Under the pieces are notes generated by a model. That model did not search any database and was not told the origin of the DNA. It saw only the letters and a program-made list of their open reading frames with translations. The position numbers were made by a program, and so were the translations under genes. This document shows positions 1 through 11,418 of a stretch of DNA of 64,000 bases, piece by piece; positions within the stretch are counted from its first letter, which is position 1; each line of letters starts with the position of its first letter. Source of the DNA: Pachypanchax playfairii (Eukaryota; Chordata; Actinopteri; Cyprinodontiformes; Aplocheilidae); contig SSNP01000005.1 in assembly GCA_006937955.1 (NCBI GenBank), forward strand, positions 5,430,696 to 5,494,695. The letters are read 5' to 3'.

Positions 1-1430
1 AAGTCCAGACCTGCATGTTAGTTTGATATCAGCAGGAGGCACCACGTTTCAGATGAGTCAACCACAGTGAAAAACCTGTGGGCAAAATCTGACAGTTGGG
101 AGACATCGAGTCACTTGCAACACAGCAGGAGCTGCTGTTGGACTTCCTTCCTTCTGTCCTTTCATCTGTTTCCAGGTTCAGACTTTGCAGGGTCACAGAA
201 AGTCACAGCAAGGAAGGTGTTCACGTCTTCCTCTGAGAGACAATCTGAAAGCGGTCAAAGTGACTCAGACTCACCGTTTCCTGGATCAATCCATGTCATT
301 TTTCTACACCTACATGAAAAGGTACCGGTCTAGTTAGAAAAAGATCCTTTTCAATTTTCATGCCGTCTCAGTCGTGTTCTCATGGTGCGTGGGTTGGTTT
401 TGTAATATGAAATGGCTTTTTAAAAAGGCTTTTTTTCATGATTTGAAAAAGAAGACAAATAACTTTTACAGATTAAAATAATAGCAGCAATTTTCCTAAA
501 CCTTGACAAACTTTACATCAGTATTATGAGATGGTTTTAACTGTGTAAACACACAGGTATGATCAAAAGCACAATACAACACATTAATGTCATTAGGAGC
601 ATCAAACATCCTTCTTTTTCTTTTACATCCTGATCACACTGAAGACAAACTCATCCCAGCAGCACCCTGATGTCCTACTTCCATCTCCGCAGCAGCTTCA
701 GAGCAAAACATATCTTAGTAAGATTTATATCACAACCAGAATGTAAAACAAAAAAAAAAATCACCTGTCAACAAACAGATGCACCAGGTCAAAACCTTGC
801 AGCTCCATTTAACCTCCGACTGACTCTTACTGCAGTGGGTTAATTTACGGGCCAAATCCGGGTCAACAGGAGCAAGATGTTTTAAAATCAACAAGACTGA
901 ACACAGACAAATAAAAGCGTCATTTGTCAGAGCTCATCTCACAGAACAGCTGAATGACTTAAAGGGGGTTAAATGTCAACATGAACAGCTCCTGCACACA
1001 AATCAGATGATGGGCTACACAGTGCATGAAACAACAACATTCACCAGCTTTAGCAACAATTTCATACATAATATGAAATATACGTAATATATAAGTATTT
1101 TCATGCAAAAAGTGTCAAATACACAAGAGATATAAAACATAGCAAGACACACTGCCTCCATGCCAGCCTTCCATAACAACATTCTAATCTCCCTTAAGAG
1201 TCAAATCCTTAGTGGTTAGTACAGACTGCTTTCCAGTCATTGAAACTCTGTTGTTAATACAAATAATATGTTGTCAAACCTCCAAACATTGCACAACCCT
1301 AAATACCAAGCTGTTTTAACAAGGCAGATCTATGCTGTTCTTTGTTGTTGCTGTTTCAACACAGCTAAATATGCACTTTTGGGTTTCATTAATTAAAAAT
1401 AGAAGCGGATATTAGTTAGTTGGTCAGTCA
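1..1430. other. non-coding, nothing recognised
   Basis: AT-rich sequence with scattered short ORFs, none resembling a known protein or having convincing splice context. Confidence 0.5.
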
Positions 1431-1480
1431 GTGTTGTGCTGCAAACTGTCTCCAAACATTCCACAGGCTCTGTCCCATTA

Positions 1481-2230
1481 TCACCAAATAATCAGTGATG
1501 CACAAGCAGAACGAGCAGCGTGTGTAATGGAGATAAAACTGTCAGATTTATCACTGGCCAATGCAGTTATATCGTTAGCTGCTCTATTAAAACCACCAGA
1601 GCGTGAAACTTCCGAATGTGCAAAGGTGCAGTACGGGAATCCCACGATAACCTCAGGAGGAAAATCCACCGTGTTTGTCAAGCAAGCGATCGGGAGAAAC
1701 GTGTCTTCATACCTTTCAATCCATTTTGAGTTTGAAATCCACTCATCAATAGCGATAAACAATCCATTTCCAAGAGTTCTAGGTAAAAATTCAAATGTGT
1801 ACCTATTAAGTATTTAGTAATGCCTGTTCAGGGCAGAACGCAGGACCCAGCAGCAGAGAGAGAAGGCGCAACTTGAAACTGACACAGAAGGATCGGTTCA
1901 TACCATCCCAGCGCCACAGAGGGGGGAGAGTCCAAACCTGTTTATAACAACGCATAAAAAATATAAGATAAGGGACAACTATGATACGAATCTTTTAAAA
2001 TAATAGCTATACTACAATACTTAAAGATATTAATTGAAGCAACGACTTGTATTTACTTAAATTTGTATCTCGTTGGTGTAAAACTACCTACAACATTATT
2101 AAGCTAGTCTTTGCGTTTTAGCTCAGTTTAATCCGATTGGTCTCTGCCAACGTGACGCAGCAGGACTGTTGCTTTTAAAGGCGTCGGAAATTTCGATAAT
2201 TGTCTTCAGGACAAGCACTATCTTTAATTT
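1481..2230. other. CpG-richer patch with ORFs on both strands
   Basis: Noticeably more CG dinucleotides than the surrounding AT-rich DNA. At 1481-1762 (minus) and about 1527-1817 (plus, from an ATG at 1527) both strands are open, about 94 and 96 codons. I recognise neither product. A CCAAT box and a CRE-like GTGACGCAG lie at about 2130-2160. It could be a promoter, an untranslated exon or a decayed element. Confidence 0.3.
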
Positions 2231-3791
2231 ATAACGCAAACTGTGTGGAACTTTATATTTTCATTTATTGTGGAGTATTCAGCAATACCTTTTGCGTGCC
2301 TGAGTATAATAAAAATTAAATTACTTGACCTCTTTTAGGAAGTTCAGATAGATTATAGTTATCAACTGAGGACCCTAAAGAAGGCACGATAAATAAAATC
2401 ATAAAGACAAAAAAAGATTGTGGTTAATTAGTGACATTTTCTGGTCCAGTAATGTGGGGTCACTAACTTTAATTGTTTACTACTATGGTATGAAACATAA
2501 ATCTGTTGTTGAAAATTTGTTCGACTAAATTATTGAAGAAGTCGCATAATATTTGTAACTCATGGCCTCTATGCAAAAAGTACAGAGATAAGACTAGAAG
2601 TTCATATCTGTTGTGAGTAAATCCGCTCATGTGTTTTGATTAATATATGGAATTTACCATTTCAATTGAATCCCAAAGTCTGCTTTTAAAAAACAAACAA
2701 AAGTTTAGACACAGATTGTGTAATTGTTTTAGTGACGCTAAGGCTCGTCTCAGTAGAAGACCACAAGATTACAGCTGTAAGACATTGAAATGTTTAAACA
2801 ATGGTGGTAAAATTTAAAGACAAAAAATGATTTATTGAACCTTTGGTTAGTTCCTACAGAGAGAACAATGCTTTACTGATTAACTAAAACTGTTCGAGTT
2901 TGTCTTCATGCTCCAGTTAAAGATGGATTACAAATACTTTTTTCTGTTACTGTTTTTCTGTTTAGAGTTAAAAGTATATACGTTCTTTCCACACACAAAT
3001 CTAATTCAGTTAATGTTATTTTAATACTAGCATGAATGTCAATATGAGCAATTGAAGACTTTTTGTAGACTCACTTTGAGCCAGTAACTCACACTGGTTT
3101 TACCACCACAAGGACATTCTACATATGAGGTCTCCAATCAGAACATGCTGCCCTAGTTGGATTTGCACGGATTTGCTAATTAAACAAACCACAAGAGGTA
3201 GCAAACAGGTCTGCTTGATAGAGAATGAATGAGAAAGGAAGAAGATGGACTCAAAGCTGTAGCAACAAAGAAAAAAAAACAGGAATAGAAGTTGAAGGCT
3301 AAATGACTTTCTACCAAATCATAATACATCAGAGAGAGTGTCACAACATTATGTCACTGCCTCTTATTGTTCTGAGCTCCTTGATCCCACCACGCCTCGG
3401 TTCATACAGGTTTGTCATTGATGATCAGTGAATGCTGGATGAAGCATACAAACAGAAGCTTGTCTACCTAAGGTGAGGCAAGCTGCATACATTCTCAAAC
3501 AACACAAAGAAATTACACACGATGCCATCCCTGAAATCTTCAGTCGTCTGTCACATCACACCATCAAATACATTACAATACATATTTAACTGCATACATT
3601 TTTTATTTGATGGAGCTTAAAGAACATCAACAAGGTGGAAGTACTTACCGTGCTGAGGAAAGACGTGCACAGCCTCTAGACCCAAATATGTATTCTCTGG
3701 ATGGGATTGTTCTCTATTTCCCTTCCTCTCTGTCTGCCTTCTCTCCCCCTCCTCTTCTCACCACAGCAAGATGCTGCCTGGACCAGTGCTC

Positions 3792-3805
3792 ATTGTCATG
3801 GCAAC
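3792..3805 (-). promoter_or_regulatory. RFX X-box-like site
   Basis: GTTGCCATGACAAT on the minus strand, with two changes from the ideal palindrome. A CCAAT box (gattggcc) lies about 50 bp away. Confidence 0.4.
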
Positions 3806-6590
3806 CAGGAAAGAGGGGGGATGTCATGTGACCAGGACTTCCTGGGTGCTGATTGGCCAGATTCAATGAAGAAAGGAGGGAGGGGAATATGTCAAACACC
3901 CACCAGCTCACAGATTGGAGGAATCCTTATTGAGGCTGCCTGCAAACACACAGACACAAAGGATGTCCTCTTAAGGTGGGGTTGCACTGAGGAGGAACTA
4001 TTACTGACTGCTTGAGAAGCATATTGACTGATTAATGTCATCTGCCCTGCTGAGATGTCCATCTTGGCTCTGCCTAAGGTCTTTATCTAGCTCCCTCTGA
4101 TCTGCTGAGCTGGTTTCCAGCTTGTCCATGTCTTACATGCAGAAATAACTGAGGACATATGAGAATGTCCTTATGAGGCTGCTTAAACTTGCTGATCTAT
4201 CACACGTCAGCCTCTTACACTGGCTGCAGAAGGTTTCTATTTATAGAAACCAAACAGAAGCATAACAGCTATGTTTCATTCTCAGAGACTGAAAGATTCA
4301 GAATGTAAGAGGCAAATGTTTTAAAAATAAAACAATTAAGCCATAGGTAGTTGAAACATACAAAATACACACATATACACACAAATCACCTAATCTTAAA
4401 TGAGCTATGAAGAAGTAAGTTTCTTAAAACTAATTCCGGATTACATTAAAACTGCCGTTATCTTTTGTGGAGCACCTTTAGAGTTCTAAAGTATTACTGC
4501 GATTACCCAAACTGCACAGTAGACTTTCATTTGTCACACATTATAATGTAAAATATAATGTGAAGGAAAAATTTGGCACAAGAAAAACCAGGATTACAGT
4601 TTCAATGAGCTCTTGAGTGAAAGAAAAAAAAAGTTTTCCGTGTTCACCTAGGCAATAAAATATTAGGGGAAAAAAAAAGACTTTTGGTCTTTCATGCTCA
4701 TTTCCAGTGATGATGTGGATAATCACAGTCCACGTGCTTCTGCAACTGTTCTGGGACCAGTCCAGTTTTGACAGAGATGAAGTTGTTTTATTCAGAAGTT
4801 GAAGAGTTCCATTTTGTTTCATTTGTGTTATTCGTCGGCTCTTTGTGTTGCAGTGCATCAGCGGTGAGGTCAGTGTGAACATTCTTTACTTGACTGATTT
4901 GTTTTCACATACATTAAATCTCCTGTTTAAACAAACTCCCACCATTAAGATCTGTCCTTATAACAATTATTATAAATAATCATTGAAATATTTTCAATGA
5001 CAAATATTTTGCTTTCACATGTTTCTCCGGCTGCCATTTACTGCACATACTATCTGAACCAGTTTGAAATGTACCTCAAACCTTACGCTCCCAAAGCTAT
5101 TGGAGACATGCATTATGCAACAATTTTACTTCTAAAGCCATAAGTGGGCAAGTAATTAATAAAATATGTGTCATATTCTCCAGAGGTTTTTGCCCGTCTG
5201 TTTCCATTATATGTTGCATATAAAGATGTTTCTCAATCTGATAAAACACGTTAAGAAGCTGAATGTTTGCAAATGAACCAACGGATAAAGGAAAATACAT
5301 GTGCATCGACTCCATGTGTGCTGTCCTCCACTCTGTCCTCTCTCTTCCTGTATGATCATGAATTTAGCAGCTGAAAGAGATAATGAGAGCAGTGATGCTA
5401 ATAGGTGATCTCGTCATGTTCATGTCCCGCCATCAGGAGCCAGTTACGGGCCAGTGAGCACTGAATTGCAGAAGAGGAGGGAGTGAGGTGTAGATGAATG
5501 AAATATCTCTCAGTGTTGAGTTTGTTTTTTCATGCAGAAAAGTTGGAATAGCCAAAAAAGTTCAAGAACGTTTTAAAATGTACAGACTCTGACATATATA
5601 GAGAATTACATAGATGTTTTGTTAAAATATTTTAAACAAACTCAACATTTATGTATCTAATATCCAAAACAAGAACATTTTGGATCCAGTAGACTGAAAA
5701 TATTAACCCAGATTAAAACAAACAAAAAGCAGTTAAATCACATGCATTGATTGTCACTGACACTGTTATTAGTGGAGACTAAAACTAACAATTTAAATGA
5801 AACCAGCTGCCTAAAAAACACATATTCAGTGTATAAAACTAGAAGATCTAATATATTTGAGCTGTTGATCTAGCCAGGCTCTGACAGACTAGATTTATGA
5901 TTGATTACCTTTTAAATACAGTCTGAAGTTTTAATTAAAAAAAACCCACTGGAGCAGAAAAAACAACCAGCTCTTTTTTTTCTCATAAATCGAAGAAATA
6001 TCTGACTGAGTATAACTGATTTTATTTCTCTGTAAACTGTCTTCACATTAAAAGAAGTCTAACATATTTGTTGAGGTAAGTCTTTGAACCCTCAGCTGGA
6101 CACAGTTTGAACTCTCTATTCTGAGACGAGTGATATTGAAAATCTTCTTCAAAGAATCTCATCAGTATATTTTAAGCAACATCAACTTAGCCCTTGATGT
6201 AACCTGAACATTTAATTTCCTCCTGAACTACGAGCACTAACCCTGTACAAACACCACGTACAGTAAATCAGCTTCAGTAAGATGCTCCTGAGCATGAAGG
6301 GTAGCAGCAGAGAACAAACATTTCCAAGAGAAAATGCACCAACATCAGTGGAGAGAAGACAGACAATGAAATCCAGTTTCCAGGAGGTCGGCCTGTGGCT
6401 GTGGTCAGTCTGAACCAGGCTAAATTTAACTCTGTGTGTTTTGGAGACCTCAAAGCTGAGTGAGGATTGTAACGGCAGCCGTGGTCAGGGCGCGGCTATG
6501 CCGAACCCATTTCTCAGTACGCTGGACATTTACTGTGTCCACGAGCTGCCAAAATGACGGGTTATAAATCCAGTCCTTCCTAAGGGTTAA

Positions 6591-6684
6591 AAAGGTCAAA
6601 CGTCATGGCCGTGACCTTTTGTCCCATGTCCTTTCAGGATCTAAGTAAAGCTGTCCGTGTCATGAATCTGAGGGTCAAAGGGCA
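6591..6684. promoter_or_regulatory. nuclear-receptor half-site cluster
   Basis: AAAGGTCA (6591-6598) is inverted at 6612-6619 with a 13-base spacer, and a DR1 element GGGTCAAAGGGCA is at 6672-6684. The cluster is inside a balanced-composition block, about 6360-6700. Confidence 0.4.
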
Positions 6685-8660
6685 AACGTTCACAAAAGAA
6701 TGTCTACATTGGATCCTCTGCTAGCATTTTTCACACTCCCCAGAAAGACTAGCCACAAGTTAAATCAATCAGTTTATCATTTTTTCTGGATTCATCAAAA
6801 TTTACACACAATTCAAGAAGGATATAAATCTGTGAAAGCGACACGTCTGTGAAGAAAGTTTTGGTTTTAATCATGGAAAGCTTTTTTAGCCATGACATTT
6901 CAAAAACACAGTAAAAAAATAAGCTTACTTTCTTTTTTATTTATATATTAGACCAAAGTTGATCAGTTCGATCAGTTTTTAACATCCTTCTGTTTTTTTG
7001 TTTTTTTTTAAGTACACATTACAGAAAGACTGAATGGTGATTTTACACTTTTACCTGGAAAATTGATTTTCCTAAGTTGAATTTCTCTTTAACTCAAACA
7101 TATAATACACTTTGGGCTGCGTTTGCTTATTTCTGTTCACATTGCTAATCAGTATCACGCCTTTTCATTTATAGAGTATATTTAGATATAAGAGTCTCTG
7201 CATGTCCTTAAAGAAGATTTGAAATCCAAACACGACATACATGTGGGAAAAATGGGCTCAGATTACAGAACTTTTAGCTGAAGTAGATTCATAAAAAAAA
7301 CCAAAAAAAACAACATTGTACTTGGGCCTTTAAAACTCATGCTGGCTGCTGTGAATTTGAACTAGTGATGTCTTTCACACTTGCAGCACTCTGCATGCCG
7401 GTGCAGTTTGCATTGTAAGTACCTGCTTTAGTTTTATCGGTGTTTATTTTGACACTTGCTAATAGCTGGTGTGATAAAGTTGCTCCAGCATAAACACTAA
7501 ATGGTGACTCATAACAACACATGCTTTTAAATAAACCTGAATATTAACAACACTTTGCTTTGCACCGTAAATGGACTATTTGTCTGTTTCTGTTTTTAAC
7601 TCTTATTATTTCTATAAAACATGAGGGGAGAATGCAGATAGTCCCAGTGCATGATCTAAATCCAAACTTTTTTCGTTCATGACTGTCTTTTGTTAGGACT
7701 TTTATCTATTCAGTTTTACCTTAAGTTTAACAACTTCACCTGATTTTAACAGTAAAACAAACATTAACTTAAAAAAGCATTAAATTACACTTAAAACATC
7801 AACTCTTTTCTCTGCTTTCCAGCCTGAATTCTAAGTGTAGATTATATGAGCAGATGATGATTCAGTATCTCTGCACCAGGCAGAGGTCGTGTTTTCTGTC
7901 GAGCCTTGAACATGATACAAAATAGCCCCGATGGTCACGTTCTCAAGTGTTTGAGCCTGAAGACAGAAACCAAAATGAACCTCTGTCTTTACTCTGAGAC
8001 TAAACAGATGCATGAACGTGTACAACAGACTGATATTCATGCATAGCCAGTGTATGCTGTCTATTAAAAAGAAATTCCATTACATTCTCTGCACTATGAG
8101 TTTGTTAATGTTGGTGAAAGAAAGTAAAAAGAAAAAAAGAAACCAGGAGAAGGAAGTGTTTCTAAAATCTTGTTTAACCAAAAAAAGAAATGCTTTAAAA
8201 ACTAAAATATTTTGTATTATTTCCCTCCTTCAATAATTTTCTCAGATCGCAATGGAATGTCTCACTGCAGGCTCAATGAAACCAACCAAACAGAAGGATT
8301 CTGATCTCCCGACCACTTGTATCAGAATTTCATGTATGTCTGCTATTCCACAACTTTCCAATGAAATTAAGAAAAAAAGAACTTGACTAACTTCCTTGTT
8401 CAGCAGATGTCATGGTGATCATCCTGATACTGGCAAATTTAGATTAATGCAGCAAGTTTGAAATGACAACATGCTGCCAATAAATCTCCCACAGACTCCA
8501 TTAGTGGTGTTCAGTAGCCACAAATGGATCCCACTTCAATTAAACAGGAGTTATACACCTGGGGCTGATTCTCAGCTGTCACTCTGTTTTTGGTTTACAA
8601 GCCTGAAAAAGGATCAATAAAAGGACTGAGTCCAAAAATGTAAGGTGTTTCATATTGGTA

Positions 8661-8993
8661 CAGGGCCGGTTCTGGGCATAGGCAGATTAGGCAATTGCCT
8701 AGGGTGCCCTCTGCTGGAGGGGTCCAAAATTCTTCTTTTTTTAAAAAAAAAGAAAATTATTATTTTTTTGGACAAACTGTTGGACACACCATTCATCTCA
8801 TGTAAAGAGCAAAATGAGTAATAATTAAATATCTACCTATATCTATCTATCATCTCTACTGTTTATTTTAGTATAAATAAGAATTCTTTGCAACGTAATC
8901 CAGTTATTGAGTTACATTGTTTCTGTTCTGGGCAGTAGGGGGCGCCAAAATCCTTTTTCGCCTAGGGCACCATGCAGCTCAGGGCCGGTCCTG
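8661..8993. mobile_element. hAT-like non-autonomous element (MITE)
   Basis: A 333-bp element whose ends are inverted copies: CAGGGCCGGTTCTG on the left, and CAGGACCGGCCCTG as the reverse complement of the right end. It is flanked by imperfect 8-bp duplications TATTGGTA / TATCAGTA, the length typical of hAT. It has no coding capacity. Both subterminal regions carry CTCF-like motifs. Confidence 0.75.
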
Positions 8994-11404
8994 TATCAGT
9001 AACTTATTTTAATCTGTTTATTTGAATGTCGGGCCAAAAGAACCGTTTACCCACTTCTTCTGCAGCCACGTGTAAAGTTTTAGTTTGTCCTTTTTCACAA
9101 TAAAAAGACAATTCTGTAAAATATTTAGCCTTGAAGCTAACGTGTTGCTCTAAAATCTCAACGTAGCATCAGTAGCCCTCGCTTTTAGTCTTCTTGTTTG
9201 GATAATCTTTTTCATTTTTGGCATCATGCACATGGCAAGAGTTTCTATTTGTGATACTGTCAATGACTCATCACAGGTTAAATTAAAAAAAAGTTAACTT
9301 AATGCCTCCTTTGGTGAAGGTTAACATCAAGTTTGCAGAGTAAAGTTTTAACAGGTATATAAATGTGACACCGTATTCCATCGCATCTTCTCTAAGTCGT
9401 TCCTTCTCCATGTAGCTACACTGATACTGAAGAGTTCAGGATCATAGAAGTCTGATTTTTACAGACAACAGTTGATTCATTCATTCATCTGGTCGTGCTG
9501 TTATTTTTTTCTGTCTTCACTCTCCAAATTCTCTGATTGTATCAAACAGATTCCTGCGTTCGGTGTCAATGGGAGATTACAAATGCACAACTTTAGTCTG
9601 CAGCTGTTCAAATATTGTGACATGGGATCTCCACCAGGCACAAAGCCTGCTTGTGATGAACAATCAGAACACAAAGACGTGGAGAACACAGATCCATCCC
9701 TGTTCTTTACTCTCAACTCAGACATATAAAAACCTGTATTTAATGTAGTTTCATGTCTTCTTTGAGAAAAATCTAAACTAATTCTGTTTAAACGTGAAAA
9801 TACAAAAGGTCTTGAACAAACATGATGTGACAGTGTGTCTCATGTTTTTTTTTTTTAAAGAAGACTGTGTATTCACATTTCTTATCTTCTGGAAAAACAA
9901 GGCCGCCTTTGTTCTGCTCTTCTTTTACAGATCTTAAAAAAAACATTTATGGTTATGTATTTATCCTGTTGCCAACACTTCTGATCCATGCTGCTCAAAC
10001 ACTGAGCTCTCTTTGGATTGTTTTATGTAAATGTTAAGCCTTGAACTGGGAGCAGAGATTCTTAAGGCCACACGGCATTATTCATGAAGACTGATACAAC
10101 AACAAGTAAAGCTGAACTTTTAGTGAACTGATCAAATCAACACAATCACGGCACAAACTGTTGAGAATTCCAGAGTCAAAGCCAGATGTGAAGCCTGTTT
10201 GAACTCATTGCTCATGGAATATAGCCAAATTCATTTACTCAGTTCTGTATTTAATTATCTTTATCTTGATATTGTGTATGTCGTCACCCAAAAACAATCC
10301 CACAGCATGACTTCACTGACGAAACCCTGTGTTATGTCACATCAGCCGGATGAAGCTCTACAGTCTCTCTGTAAGAACTGATTAAAGTGGCGTCTTCCAC
10401 ATGTAAATGCATAGTTTCTGGACACATCCTGTTTTATTAATGATCATGGCTCCACCGCATCAAACACATTTGTCAAAAACTCATTCATGTGGCCAGTTTT
10501 TCCCGTCCTGCCTGAAACATGAGATAATCCCACTCCCTGTTGTCATTAAAATAAGAAATTCAGATCATTAGTCAGGCTGTTTGGTAATCTGCTTTATATC
10601 ACTCTGTCAAATTGGGTTTTGAAATGGGCAACATAATTAAATATAAGCTCATCTTAACAAGGACAAGTTTATTTGGAAAAACATGACAGTGTCTTCTGAA
10701 ATGGTTCTTGAAGTTAAAGTGGAACAAATAATGAGTCATAACTGAAGTGATGAATCATAATGACCCTTGACCAGAAAAGAAAACTATAATCAAAAGTGTT
10801 TCATCTGTAAAAAAAAATACATGTTTGACATTTGCTATTAATGCAAACTGTGATTCATTTTAAAATAATGTCTGTAACTGTAAAGTTAATTAGTTTCAGA
10901 TGAGACCTGAGCTTGTCTGCAGGTCTTGAAGATAAGCTCACGAGTGCGTATGAATTCTTTTTGCCTTGCAGCTCTCATCCTGACATCAGCTCTAATCTGT
11001 AACCTCAGGATTTTGTCTCCTTTGCTTCTCTCCATCTGATTCCTGTGAACCCGGAGCTCATCATTGGGAGTGGAAGAGGAAGGTTTCCGTTATCACCTTT
11101 TCAACAAACTCAGAAGAGTCATTTAACCATTTACAGTAAAATGAGTTGATGGAGAAGTTGCAGCTCAAGGTTTGTCTGTATGAGCGGGACAGAGAACAAC
11201 CCCGACATGCAACAAGTCTGAATGCACTAAACATAGTAATTACAGTGTCTGTCTTGTAAACACAACTTGATATAACCACAGAGAACAGGCTTCATTTTAG
11301 CCCGAGCACTCATCACATCATTTTCTCATGCAGTGAGGGTGCACAACAGCAACGTAGGCAACTCTGAATCGTATAGTCAGCCTTCCTGTGGTGTCATCTA
11401 ACCC

Positions 11405-11418
11405 GTTACCATGGTAAC
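11405..11418. promoter_or_regulatory. perfect palindromic RFX X-box
   Basis: GTTACCATGGTAAC, a full two-half-site match to the RFX consensus, inside a block with more balanced composition than its surroundings. Confidence 0.6.

Larger units (their letters stand above)
2231..8660. other. gene-free stretch
   Basis: AT-rich non-coding DNA. Exceptions worth noting are the 3.7-4.0 kb block (X-box-like site) and the 6.36-6.70 kb block (nuclear-receptor motifs). No coding exon could be supported. Confidence 0.5.
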
